Shown: piece by piece, positions 1 to 7,942 of the stretch
Position numbering within the stretch: position 1 is the stretch's first letter
How the letters are laid out: the number at the start of each line of letters is the position of its first letter
Source: Phaeobacter sp. 11ANDIMAR09
Lineage (GTDB): Bacteria; Pseudomonadota; Alphaproteobacteria; Rhodobacterales; Rhodobacteraceae
NCBI RefSeq assembly: GCF_001294455.1
Contig: NZ_LIKT01000009.1
Span: forward strand, 62,001-126,000
Direction: 5' to 3'
DNA: 64,000 bases
Made by a program: the position numbers and the translations under genes
Notes under the pieces: model-generated
Told to the model about the DNA's origin: nothing
What the model saw: the letters and a program-made list of their open reading frames with translations, nothing else
Database searches by the model: none

Positions 1-1
1 T

Positions 2-670
2 CCTGAAGCGACGATCCTGCTGCAACAGCGCGTATTGGCAACCGTAACCGCCAGAGACGATTCCGGTCATCTACCGCTGTTGATCGACATGAATCCGCAG
101 ATCCCGTCGCGCATTGCCCATCTGATTGACCAGACCGGAGAAGATCCCGGCCCGACTCTGGCAGCCATGGCTCAGCGGCTCGAGGCCGCAGGTGCCACTG
201 CTCTGGGCATGCCGTGCAACACGGCGCATCACTATGCCAGCGCCGTGACCGAAGCCGTCACGATTCCGCTGCTGAACATGATTGATCTGTCAGTTGCCAA
301 GGCCGCCTGTCAATTGCGCCCGGGTCAACATATCGGGTTTCTGGCTTCCCCTGCGGTACAATCGGCTGGCGTATTTGACGGGGCTCTCAGACGAGCCGGG
401 TTGCAGCCACTCTGGCCCGAGAACGGCGACCGCATGCTCTGTGCCATTCGGGAGATCAAAGCACAGGGGCCGACAGCGCGCGCCCGCCAAATCCTGATCG
501 ATGCGGCCCGTGAACTGACCACCAAGGGCGCGGCCATCCTGTTTGTCGCCTGTTCCGAATTCTCACTTATCGCGCGCGATCTGCCAGAAGATCTCCCGAC
601 CCTCGACACTATCGATGTGCTGGCAGAAGCGATCCATGACCATACCCTTTCACAGGAAGTGAACCCGTGA
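2..670 (+). CDS. aspartate/glutamate racemase family protein, 5' end outside the window
   Basis: The reading frame is open from the first bases and begins with PEATILLQQRV, which matches the GMGPEAT region near the N-terminus of aspartate racemases. The gene therefore starts upstream of the window, and the internal TTG at 35 is not its start. Cofactor-independent racemases of this family invert Asp/Glu-type amino acids with two cysteines; both candidate contexts are visible, MPCNTAHH in the first half and VACSEFS near the end. At least 222 residues are present. The stop overlaps the GTG start of the next gene by 4 nt (GTGA), so the two are co-transcribed. The substrate is unknown. Confidence 0.85.
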   Translation, partial: PEATILLQQRVLATVTARDDSGHLPLLIDMNPQIPSRIAHLIDQTGEDPGPTLAAMAQRLEAAGATALGMPCNTAHHYASAVTEAVTIPLLNMIDLSVAKAACQLRPGQHIGFLASPAVQSAGVFDGALRRAGLQPLWPENGDRMLCAIREIKAQGPTARARQILIDAARELTTKGAAILFVACSEFSLIARDLPEDLPTLDTIDVLAEAIHDHTLSQEVNP

Positions 671-1935
671 CCGTTACATATTTGAAAAAAGCCGCTCCCC
701 GCCCTGAAATGGAAAACACCGGTATCCGCGAGGTTGTCAGCTCCATGTTGACAAATATCGAGCGCGACGGCGAAGAGGCTGTGCGCCGCTATGCCAAAGA
801 GCTCGACCGATGGGAGGGCGACATTGTCCTGTCCGATGCCGACCGCGCTGCAGCCTGCGCGAGAGTGCCCGAGGACGTGAAGGCCGACATCTGTTTTGCC
901 TACGCCAATATTCGTCGCTTCGCGCAGGCCCAGCAGGCTACAGTGCAGGAATGTGAAATTGAGGTCATTCCAGGGCTAATCGCCGGGCAGAAGCAGATCC
1001 CGGTGTCCTGTGCGGGCTGCTATGTCCCCGGGGGTCGCTACAGCCACATCGCCAGCGCGTTGATGACAATCACCACAGCCAAGGTTGCCGGGGTTCCCCA
1101 TATCACTGCCGTTTCGCCGCCGCGTGAAAGGGGCATCCCTGATGCTATCGTCTATGCGATGGATCTGTGTGGCGCCGATCTTATCCTGAATCTGGGCGGA
1201 GTTCAGGGGATCGCAGCCATGGCCCAGGGACTGTTTGGTGGGAAGCCTGCGGATATTCTGGTTGGCCCCGGCAATTCCTACGTCGCCGAAGCGAAGCGCA
1301 TGCTGTTTGGTGATGTCGGCATCGACATGTTTGCCGGGCCGACTGATTCGTTAGTGATCGCTGATCACACGGCCTCGGTCGAAACCGTCTCCTGGGATTT
1401 GGTCAGCCAGGCCGAACACGGTACCGACAGCCCCGTCTGGTTGATCGCCACCGATCGCGCCCTGGCCGAAGGCGTGCTTGAGCGTGTCCACACGCTGATA
1501 GCCGACTTGCCGGAACCCAATGGCGCGGCGGCCCGTACCTCTTGGGAAGACCGGGCCGAAGTTATTCTGTGCGACAGCCGGGAAGAAGCGGTGGCCGTGT
1601 CCGATCGCTACGCGCCAGAGCACCTCCACGTACAGGCGGACCAGCTTGATTGGTGGCTGGATAGGCTCGGCGCCTATGGATCACTGTTCCTTGGCGAGAA
1701 AACGACCGTGTCCTTCGGTGACAAGACGTCAGGACCGAACCACGTCCTGCCCACCAGTGGTGCCGCGCGTTACACTGGCGGTCTGTCAGTCCACAAGTTC
1801 ACCAAGACAGTGACCTGGCAACGGTGTAACTCCGAAGCCTCGCAGGAACTGGCGCAAAGGACCGCTCGAATTAGCCGCATGGAGGGCATGGAGGGCCACG
1901 CCCGCGCCGCCGAGATGCGCCTGACGGGCGCCTGA
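667..1935 (+). CDS. histidinol dehydrogenase family protein, possibly HpsN-like sulfopropanediol dehydrogenase
   Basis: 422 residues spanning the complete HisD fold (NAD-dependent, zinc-binding four-electron dehydrogenase). Visible signatures are GPGNSYVAEAKR and FAGPTDS in the nucleotide-binding part, SQAEHGTDS (Gln and His zinc-ligand region), and FGDKTSGPNHVLPT and SVHKF near the C-terminus. It is not obviously the biosynthetic HisD: no his genes are nearby, and its partner is an amino-acid racemase. The GPNHVLPTSGAARYTGGLSV-type ending resembles the HpsN branch, which oxidises 2,3-dihydroxypropane-1-sulfonate to sulfolactate in roseobacters. That assignment is inference; another hydroxy-acid or amino-alcohol substrate is possible. 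The GTG start overlaps the preceding stop. Confidence 0.75.
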   Translation: MTVTYLKKAAPRPEMENTGIREVVSSMLTNIERDGEEAVRRYAKELDRWEGDIVLSDADRAAACARVPEDVKADICFAYANIRRFAQAQQATVQECEIEVIPGLIAGQKQIPVSCAGCYVPGGRYSHIASALMTITTAKVAGVPHITAVSPPRERGIPDAIVYAMDLCGADLILNLGGVQGIAAMAQGLFGGKPADILVGPGNSYVAEAKRMLFGDVGIDMFAGPTDSLVIADHTASVETVSWDLVSQAEHGTDSPVWLIATDRALAEGVLERVHTLIADLPEPNGAAARTSWEDRAEVILCDSREEAVAVSDRYAPEHLHVQADQLDWWLDRLGAYGSLFLGEKTTVSFGDKTSGPNHVLPTSGAARYTGGLSVHKFTKTVTWQRCNSEASQELAQRTARISRMEGMEGHARAAEMRLTGA

Positions 1936-2106
1936 AACGGGCACTTTACTCCATCACCCTCTACTGCGCCTTGTCCTGGCATGTTTGGCTTGAGCAAGGG
2001 GGCAGCCTTTCTGGGATGTCAGGCTGAACGAGGTTTTGATGACATTGACCTGCGCCCCAAGTTCCCTCCAGCTTTGCGCGGAGCCCTTGGGGTTAAATCT
2101 TTGGCG

Positions 2107-2928
2107 TTAGGCGGCCATCTTGTCCATTGTCTTTCTGTGCAAGAATTCAATCGGGGGGTAGATTGGCCAGTGCGGAATGTGGTCTGCGCCAGTTGTAGGC
2201 CTCCTGCCATTCTTCAAGCCCTTTGCGGGCCTCGCTTAACGTGCCAAACAACGTTTCATTCAGGCATTCATCTCGCAGTTTACCGTTGAAGCTTTCGATG
2301 AACCCGTTCTGTTGAGGCTTTCCGGGCGCAAAATAGTGCCAATCGGTAGCGGTATTCTGCACCCACTTGAGGATCGCCATACTGGTGAACTCGGCTCCAT
2401 TGTCCAACACAATCGTCTTTGGCATGCCTCGTTCAGCGATGACACGATCCAGTTCTCGGGCAAGGCGTTGACCAGACAGTGATGTGTCCGCTCCCAGCAC
2501 CAGGCTCTCGCAGCTAAAGTCGTCGACAACCGCAAGGATGCGGAAACGGCGCCCGCCTGTCAGCGCATCCGACACAAAATCCAACGACCAACGCTGGTTT
2601 GGGCCGTCTGGCAGGCCATGGGCTTCCTTGTGCCCAAAGCGTGCTTTCTGCCACCTCTGCGGCGCAGCTGAAGCTTCTCTTCGGTATAACTTCTTGTGGT
2701 TCATGGCAAAACCTTCCCGTGCAATCATCACAGGAACACAACGACAACCAAACCGTCGCCGCTCTCTGGACACCCGTTTGATCGCATCGCGTAACTCAGT
2801 GTCATCGCCACGACGCAACAATACCGCACCGTTGGTCGATCAACTTGCAATACATCGCACGCCCGTCGCTGGCTGACCTGATAAACTTCCATCAAATGAA
2901 CCACAGCTTTCCGCTTTCCGACGGGCAT
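2107..2928 (-). pseudogene. IS3-family transposase OrfB, frameshifted
   Basis: Integrase-core (DDE) transposase subunit, broken. The N-terminal part (MPVGKRKAVVHLMEVYQ, start at 2928) is in one frame as far as RPTVRY near 2822. The rest, [14 protein letters not shown] onward, is in another frame, which implies a small deletion there. The core retains [10 protein letters not shown] and VDDFS (first Asp), VLDNGAEF (second Asp) and [18 protein letters not shown] (Glu), so the catalytic residues survive on paper. A second frameshift near 2148 replaces the natural ending; read through, the frame continues as EFLHRKTMDKMAA and stops at 2107. Presumed inactive. Confidence 0.85.
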
Positions 2929-3229
2929 CAGCACTTTTTTGAATTGATGTCTCGCAGCATGGCATTCGCCCATTGCCCTCGGACCAATGGCGGAAAAGAG
3001 CTCATTCTAAAATCTGTTCGGCAAGCCGTTTCTTCAGCTTGCCGTTCTCGTCTTCCAACGCCCGCAATCGCTTCGCATCCGACGGTTCCATGCCGCCATA
3101 CTTCGATTTGTATTTGTAGACCGTCGCAGAGCTAATCCGGTGCCGCCGACATACATCAGCTGTCTTCTCGTCGGCTTCCTGTTCCTTGATAATCGCTATG
3201 ATCTGTTCGTCGCTGACTCGTGCCATCAT
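2928..3229 (-). pseudogene. IS3-family transposase OrfA, interrupted by an extra segment of about 38 nt
   Basis: DNA-binding subunit with a helix-turn-helix (residues about 5-45) followed by the leucine/charged helix LRALEDENGKLKKRLAEQ. The frame stops at 3002 directly after ILE. The expected continuation NAMLRDINSKK reappears after 2967, ending at a stop at 2928 that overlaps the orfB ATG. The intervening 2967-3004 carries an in-frame stop and is not a multiple of three, so full-length OrfA cannot be made. The expectation for the intact C-terminus is from memory of related IS3 elements. Confidence 0.8.
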
Positions 3230-3292
3230 TTGTCCGTCCTTCTGTGGAGCGGACTCTACATAACTTTGGAGGAGTTATAGGGGCTCTGGTCA

Positions 3293-3645
3293 AGCCATGC
3301 TGCGCACTCCCTGCCGCTTCGGAGCTGATGTCCGTCTCCGATACTGGCAATGATCGCTGAGGCTGTGACTGCGCCAGGGATCCTGCGCAGCAAACGCGCT
3401 CTCTCATCTTCCCTGGCAAGCTGCTTCAGGCGATCTTCATGCCAGGGGATCAGTTTGTGCAGAGACGTGGGTTGTTCAGACAGGTTGAGAATCGCTTCAT
3501 TGGCAATGTCGAATAGATCAAGAACTTCACCCAGAGCTATGTCTTCAGCAAACCCAATCACCCGGGCGATGCCCCCGGGATAAAGATGGCAAACTCGGCA
3601 ACCAAACCACGCAGATTGTTGAGGAGTTGCGTTCTATTGCGCATT
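3293..3645 (-). pseudogene. IS110/IS116/IS902-family transposase fragment
   Basis: The C-terminal part of an IS110-type transposase is recognisable from RTQLLNNLRGLVAEF, then (after a one-base frameshift near 3583) IARVIGFAEDIALGE, and RIPGAVTASAIIASIGDG followed by SGRECAAWL. The coding sequence is cut off exactly at the right end of the IS3 element (3292), and its 3' remainder is not found on the other side of that element. The N-terminal half is also absent; recognisable similarity ends near 3645. Confidence 0.75.
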
Positions 3646-3695
3646 GCGCCGCCGGGTTAAGCAGGACCAATCCACCCCATCAGCTTCCCGACAAC

Positions 3696-4121
3696 CTATG
3701 CATTCGCCGCTCGAAAACGGACCGCACGGGTTGCTTGAAACGCTAGCAGCCCAGCAGGTCCAAATAGAAAGATCAGAGGCAGGCAGGGTGCTACCAGCCA
3801 AAAACTCATGCCCTCGGCTCGAGCGGTTCGGCAAGACCAGGCGCCAATGAATAGATCGAAAGCCAGAAAATGAACCCATCCTGCGAGTGCGGCTTGCTCG
3901 TAAGAAAATAGCTCCATGACCTCAGCCAGTGTACCGAACCCGCCTCCGCTATCGGAGGCCGGAATGACTACCAGCATGAAGTAACCGATGCAAAGAACGA
4001 TCGGAAGAATGATCCCTGCGATCCTGTCAGACCAAATAGGAATGAATGGGGAAATGAATAGCGCCCCCCAACCCGCCATGGCGAGAACACCAGTAACCGA
4101 AAACAAGAATTCGAAGTTCAT
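3696..4121 (-). CDS. ABA4-like (DUF4281) membrane protein
   Basis: 141 residues with four hydrophobic segments (about 5-25, 33-55, 80-105, 108-130). GGGFGTLAEVMELFS, LAGWVHFLAFDLFIGAW and the near-terminal FLFGPAGLLAF match the ABA4-like family, named after Arabidopsis ABA-DEFICIENT 4, a plastid membrane protein in xanthophyll metabolism. The bacterial role is unknown; carotenoid chemistry or a general membrane function are both open. I take the ATG at 4121 because the longer frame (to 4184) would run through the palindrome at 4162-4195. Divergent from a MarR regulator, which probably controls it. Confidence 0.7.
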   Translation of the reverse strand: MNFEFLFSVTGVLAMAGWGALFISPFIPIWSDRIAGIILPIVLCIGYFMLVVIPASDSGGGFGTLAEVMELFSYEQAALAGWVHFLAFDLFIGAWSCRTARAEGMSFWLVAPCLPLIFLFGPAGLLAFQATRAVRFRAANA

Positions 4122-4161
4122 GCTAAGTACCAATCTATTTACATGCCGCTTTCGCCTTATG

Positions 4162-4195
4162 TTGCAATAAGCTTGCATGCGCAAGTGATTTGCAA
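4162..4195. promoter_or_regulatory. 34-bp palindrome between the ABA4-like and marR genes; candidate MarR operator
   Basis: The arms are TTGCAATAAGCTTGC and GCAAGTGATTTGCAA. The reverse complement of the second arm is TTGCAAATCACTTGC, giving the pattern TTGCAA-N5-TTGC-N4-GCAA-N5-TTGCAA. It lies 13 nt before the marR ATG at 4208 and 41 nt before the divergent ABA4-like start, the usual place for a MarR dimer to repress both genes. Confidence 0.6.
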
Positions 4196-4207
4196 TATGT
4201 TTTGCAC

Positions 4208-4654
4208 ATGACTGATTTATACACGACCAATGCGTTGCGCCTGCTCCAGGTGGCTGACAATTTTCGAGACGGACTGTCCGGTGAGTTCTCAGCCGTCCAC
4301 GGTATCTCTGTGAATGAGTTCCTCTTGCTGCTTCACATTAAACGTTCTGCATCGAACCGATTGTCACGGGTCGATTTGGCAAAACGCATGCACGTAAGCG
4401 CATCGACTATCACCCGCATGGCCGCCCCAATGGAAAAGGTTGGGCTAGTGGGCCGAGAGGTCGATCAACGGGACGCGCGTCTGATTTTTGTAGTGGCTAC
4501 CGATGCTGGACAAGAAAAACTCTCTGAGGCTCTTGCCACATTTTCGAAGCGGGCGAGCTACCTATTTAGCGACCGATGGGAAGTCGATGAGGTTGATCAA
4601 TTTGCTTCAATGTTGGGCCGACTGATTGGTGGAACCTGTGACACGCTGGCGTGA
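4208..4654 (+). CDS. MarR-family transcriptional regulator
   Basis: 148 residues. The central winged helix is clear: HGISVNEFLLLLHI, then LSRVDLAKRMHVSASTITRM (recognition region) and the wing GLVGREVDQRDARLIFVVAT, flanked by N- and C-terminal dimerisation helices. MarR proteins usually repress their own gene and a divergent neighbour and release DNA on binding a small phenolic or lipophilic ligand or on oxidation. Start: an in-frame TTG at 4190 lies inside the palindrome, so ATG 4208 is preferred; neither has a good Shine-Dalgarno sequence, and the message may be nearly leaderless. Confidence 0.85.
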   Translation: MTDLYTTNALRLLQVADNFRDGLSGEFSAVHGISVNEFLLLLHIKRSASNRLSRVDLAKRMHVSASTITRMAAPMEKVGLVGREVDQRDARLIFVVATDAGQEKLSEALATFSKRASYLFSDRWEVDEVDQFASMLGRLIGGTCDTLA

Positions 4655-4968
4655 AGGTCCTGAAAAGCCGGACGTCCACGCACAATGACTGATGGTCCTT
4701 TTGTCCGCATAACGCGCCTTCAAGGAGTGCAACAATCAGGTGGGTTTCACCAATTGCCAAAGCGTAGCTTTGGCAGCGCACGAACCGCCCCCACGGGGTG
4801 GGCGCGGTGATTTTCTGAAACGGTTCAATGGCAGTTTGGCTATGGTCGTTGACATTGGAAATGTTTTGGTGATCCAAACCAGCCACAAGCCGCCCAATGC
4901 CACCACACCTAGCAGTTTTCCCCACGAATTCCTCTTGACCCCTGCCCTGCGCATGTCAAGAACGGGGC
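4655..4968. other. non-coding interval between marR and alr with hairpins
   Basis: No convincing gene. It holds a perfect 9-bp stem with a 3-nt loop (TGCCAAAGC-GTA-GCTTTGGCA, 4755-4775), a short GC hairpin just after it (about 4784-4803), and an inverted repeat CTTGAC/GTCAAG (4934-4939, 4955-4960) just before alr. The interval marks the change from accessory genes to conserved housekeeping genes. Confidence 0.5.
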
Positions 4969-6006
4969 ATGAGTACGGCTAAACTGACAATCAATCTCGA
5001 TGCGCTGGTGACCAACTGGCAGAATCTGAACGCCATGACCAACTGCGAGACCGCAGCCGTGGTCAAGGCAAACGGCTATGGGCTGGATGCGGGCCGCGTG
5101 GCCACGGCATTGGCCAAGGGCGGTGCACGCAATTTCTTTGTCGCCGCCGCCGAAGAAGGCGTGGCGCTGCGCCGCGCGCTGGGGCCAGGCCCCGGCATTT
5201 CGGTCTTCTCTGGTCATATGGAAGGCGACACCAAACTGCTGAAGGAATTCCAGCTGGCGCCGATGCTGAACTCGCTGGATCAGATGCTGCGCCATTTCGA
5301 GGCCCTACCCGGCCATACCTTTGGGGTGCAACTGGATTCTGGCATGAACCGCCTTGGCATGGAGCCCGCCGAATGGGCCGCCGTGCGCGATATCGCCCTA
5401 GGGCAAAAACCCGTGCTGCTGATGTCGCACCTGGCTTGCAGTGATGAGCCAGGTCATCCGATGAATGCTCAGCAATTGCAGTCCTTCCGCGAAATGACTG
5501 ATGGGCTGGAGGTGCCGCGCTCGCTGGCGGCCACCGGCGGTATCCTGTTGGGCCGCGACTATCACTTTGACCTCTGCCGTCCGGGCGTGGGTCTGTATGG
5601 CGGCGCCCCCTACAACGATGCGGTTCCTGTTGTGCAGCTCGACCTGCCAGTCATCCAGATCCGCGATGTCGAGCCCGGCGAAAGCGTGGGCTATGGCAAT
5701 AGCTGGGTGGCCCAGGTGCCCAGCCGCATCGCCACCGTTGCGGCAGGCTACGCCGATGGCTTGCACCGCGCGCTGATGAATGGCGGCATTGATCTCTTTG
5801 CCGGAGAGGCCCGCTGCCCGGTGGTGGGGCGGATCTCGATGGATTTGATCACTGTCGATGTCACCGCCCTGCCAGAGGTGCCAAGCAGCCTGACCATCCT
5901 CAATGAGATGCAGACCGTCGATACCCTGGCCACGTCCGCTGGGACCATCGGCTATGAGATGCTCACTTCCATGGGGCATCGCTACGCACGGACCTATCAG
6001 GGATGA
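4969..6006 (+). CDS. alr: alanine racemase
   Basis: 345 residues, a usual length. Interconverts L- and D-alanine with PLP, supplying D-Ala for peptidoglycan. The PLP lysine is K33 in [12 protein letters not shown], and the second catalytic base (Tyr) lies in the VGYGNSW segment of the C-terminal beta domain. The substrate-side barrel motif GMNRLGM and the [12 protein letters not shown] segment are also present. First gene of an operon; its stop overlaps the next start by 4 nt (ATGA). Confidence 0.95.
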   Translation: MSTAKLTINLDALVTNWQNLNAMTNCETAAVVKANGYGLDAGRVATALAKGGARNFFVAAAEEGVALRRALGPGPGISVFSGHMEGDTKLLKEFQLAPMLNSLDQMLRHFEALPGHTFGVQLDSGMNRLGMEPAEWAAVRDIALGQKPVLLMSHLACSDEPGHPMNAQQLQSFREMTDGLEVPRSLAATGGILLGRDYHFDLCRPGVGLYGGAPYNDAVPVVQLDLPVIQIRDVEPGESVGYGNSWVAQVPSRIATVAAGYADGLHRALMNGGIDLFAGEARCPVVGRISMDLITVDVTALPEVPSSLTILNEMQTVDTLATSAGTIGYEMLTSMGHRYARTYQG

Positions 6007-6785
6007 CTCCTCTCAAACTTTTGGCCCGACTGGGCCGCTCAACCCTTGCGGCGCTGGCTATGGTGGGCCGCGTGACCCTCTTTGCGGTTTCGACTTTCAC
6101 CCATATGCTGCGCCCACCCTATTATCCCCGCGAGCTCGCCCTGTCGCTGCTGCAGATCGGCTGGCTGTCGCTGCCCGTGGTGGCCCTGACAGCCGTCTTT
6201 ACCGGCGGCGCCCTGGCCCTGCAGATCTATGCCGGGGGCGCCCGGTTTAATGCCGAGGCCGTGGTGCCGCAGATTGTTGCCATTGGTATGGTGCGTGAAC
6301 TGGGCCCCGTATTGGTTGGCCTGATGATTGCCGCCCGGGTGACCTCGTCGATTGCCGCTGAAATCGCCACCATGAAGGTGACTGAGCAGATCGACGCCTT
6401 GGTGACGCTGTCGACCAACCCGATGCAATATCTCGTCGCCCCCCGCGTGCTGGCGGCTCTGCTGACCGTGCCGATCTTGGTTGGTGTCGGCGATATCATC
6501 GGCATTGCTGGCGGTTATACGGTTTCAGTCCATAACTTGGGTTTCAACTCAGCGGCCTATTTGAAAAACACCGTCGACTTTCTGGAACCGCTGGATGTGA
6601 TCTCCTCGCTGGTTAAGGGCGCCTTCTTTGGCGTCATCGCCGCCACTATGGGCTGCTACTACGGCATGCAATCCGGCCGTGGCGCCCAGGGGGTGGGACG
6701 CGCCACCAAAGCCTCGGTTGAGGCCGCCGCGGTGCTGATCCTGGCGACCAACTTTATCCTGACTGGGGTGTTTTTCTCGCTATGA
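6003..6785 (+). CDS. mlaE: MlaE-type ABC transporter permease
   Basis: 260 residues with five or six membrane segments. The MlaE family signature is visible: [13 protein letters not shown], then [24 protein letters not shown] and a terminal [10 protein letters not shown]. MlaE is the inner-membrane permease of the Mla/MCE lipid transport systems that exchange phospholipids between inner and outer membrane. Overlaps alr and the ATPase gene by 4 nt each. No MCE-domain (MlaD) gene lies in this operon, so the substrate-binding partner must be encoded elsewhere. Confidence 0.9.
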   Translation: MTPLKLLARLGRSTLAALAMVGRVTLFAVSTFTHMLRPPYYPRELALSLLQIGWLSLPVVALTAVFTGGALALQIYAGGARFNAEAVVPQIVAIGMVRELGPVLVGLMIAARVTSSIAAEIATMKVTEQIDALVTLSTNPMQYLVAPRVLAALLTVPILVGVGDIIGIAGGYTVSVHNLGFNSAAYLKNTVDFLEPLDVISSLVKGAFFGVIAATMGCYYGMQSGRGAQGVGRATKASVEAAAVLILATNFILTGVFFSL

Positions 6786-7555
6786 CTCAGAGCAATCCCT
6801 CCCACCCGATGATCAAAATGGATCAGGTGCACAAGGCCTTTGGTGACAACCGCGTCTTGCGCGGCATGGATCTTACGATCCCCAAGGGCAGCTCGATGGT
6901 GATCATCGGTGGCTCCGGCACCGGCAAATCCGTCGCTCTCAAAAGCGTGTTGGGGCTGATCACCCCCGACAGTGGCGAGATCTATGTCGATGGCAAGCCC
7001 GCTGGGTCTGGCGACCGCGACGCCTTTCTGGCCCGCTTTGGCATGTTGTTTCAGGGCGGCGCGCTGTTTGACTCGCTGCCGGTCTGGCAGAATGTGGCCT
7101 TCCGCCTGATGCGCGGCGCGCTGAAACGCCCCGCCCAGGAAGCCCGCGAGATCGCAATTGAAAAGCTGCGCCGGGTTGGGCTGAAACCGGATGTGGCGGA
7201 TCGCCTGCCAGCCGAGCTCTCGGGCGGTATGCAAAAACGCGTTGGCCTTGCTCGTGCGATTGCCGCCGAGCCTGAGATCATCTTCTTTGACGAGCCCACC
7301 ACGGGTCTGGACCCGATCATGTCCGGCGTGATCAACGACCTGATCCGCGAGATCGTGGTGGAGATGGGTGCCACAGCGATGACCATTACCCATGATATGT
7401 CATCTGTGCGCGCCATCGCTGACAATGTTGCCATGCTGCACGACGGGGTGATCCAATGGACCGGCCCGGTGGCGGATATGGACCAATCAGGCGACCCCTA
7501 CCTAGACCAATTCATCCACGGCCGCGCTGAAGGGCCGATCGAGGCCGTGCGCTAG
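6782..7555 (+). CDS. mlaF: MlaF-type ABC transporter ATP-binding protein
   Basis: 257 residues. Walker A GGSGTGKS at residues 43-50, Q-loop region MLFQGGALFDSL, signature LSGGMQKRVGLARA, Walker B IIFFDEPTTGLDP and switch His in TITHDM. The GGALFDS segment and LSGGM signature are typical of MlaF rather than of importer ATPases. It should energise the MlaE-type permease encoded immediately upstream. The stop is directly followed by the ATG of the next gene with no spacer. Confidence 0.92.
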   Translation: MTQSNPSHPMIKMDQVHKAFGDNRVLRGMDLTIPKGSSMVIIGGSGTGKSVALKSVLGLITPDSGEIYVDGKPAGSGDRDAFLARFGMLFQGGALFDSLPVWQNVAFRLMRGALKRPAQEAREIAIEKLRRVGLKPDVADRLPAELSGGMQKRVGLARAIAAEPEIIFFDEPTTGLDPIMSGVINDLIREIVVEMGATAMTITHDMSSVRAIADNVAMLHDGVIQWTGPVADMDQSGDPYLDQFIHGRAEGPIEAVR

Positions 7556-7942
7556 ATGCTAGAGTGGATTTCCACCCTTGCCTGGTGGACCCCTCTGTTT
7601 TTTCTGGTCCTACATGGCTTTGTAGCTGCAGATCTAGCATATGAAGAGAAAAGCCGAGACCTATTCTTTGCCGAGAGTTTTTGGATGCTGGTTTGCTTGG
7701 CACTGTTTTTCATCTTAGCCTTGGCCGCCTCCGTAGAAACTCACTGGGCCGCAATTTCTATGATTGGCTTACTTCTGGTAGCCGCCTACATTCGAATCGC
7801 TTCCGGACTTTGGCGTCTTCAGGCCTTGGGTTTTGCACGAAAACGTTCCTGCATTGCATTGGCGATTTGGCTTGTATCTATTCTCACCTACGGTCGATTA
7901 TTGGTGCTAGGTCTTCTAAAATATGGGGTGCCATATTTATGA
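7556..7942 (+). CDS. hypothetical four-helix membrane protein
   Basis: 128 residues, not recognised. Hydrophobic segments lie at about 8-25, 41-60, 66-85 and 98-122, so it is probably an inner-membrane protein. It begins with ATG immediately after the mlaF stop and its own stop overlaps the pqiA-like start (ATGA), so it is translated as part of the alr-mlaEF operon. Codon use is visibly richer in A/T-ending and rare codons (CTA, GTA, GCA, CGA) than in the genes on either side, which hints at a different origin. No function can be assigned. Confidence 0.65.
   Translation: MLEWISTLAWWTPLFFLVLHGFVAADLAYEEKSRDLFFAESFWMLVCLALFFILALAASVETHWAAISMIGLLLVAAYIRIASGLWRLQALGFARKRSCIALAIWLVSILTYGRLLVLGLLKYGVPYL

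Larger units (their letters stand above)
2046..3292 (-). mobile_element. decayed IS3-family insertion sequence
   Basis: A 1247-bp element with imperfect terminal inverted repeats. The left end starts TGACCTGCGCCCCAAG at 2046. The right end, read on the minus strand from 3292, starts TGACCAGAGCCCCTAT; both then run into CTCCA. Between them lie remnants of IS3 orfA and orfB on the minus strand, with orfB overlapping the orfA stop as TGATG. I count three lesions: an extra segment of about 38 nt in orfA and two frameshifts in orfB. No matching target duplication flanks it (gacat on the left, agcca on the right), so the insertion site has been rearranged. Confidence 0.85.

Noticed and set aside
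1981-2289. Plus-strand frame of 102 codons entering the IS element
   Set aside because: Spans the IS3 terminal repeat and orfB antisense; no resemblance to a protein family.
4566-4925. Minus-strand frame of 119 codons before alr, considered as a transposase remnant
   Set aside because: No transposase motif could be recognised, and it includes the perfect hairpin at 4755.
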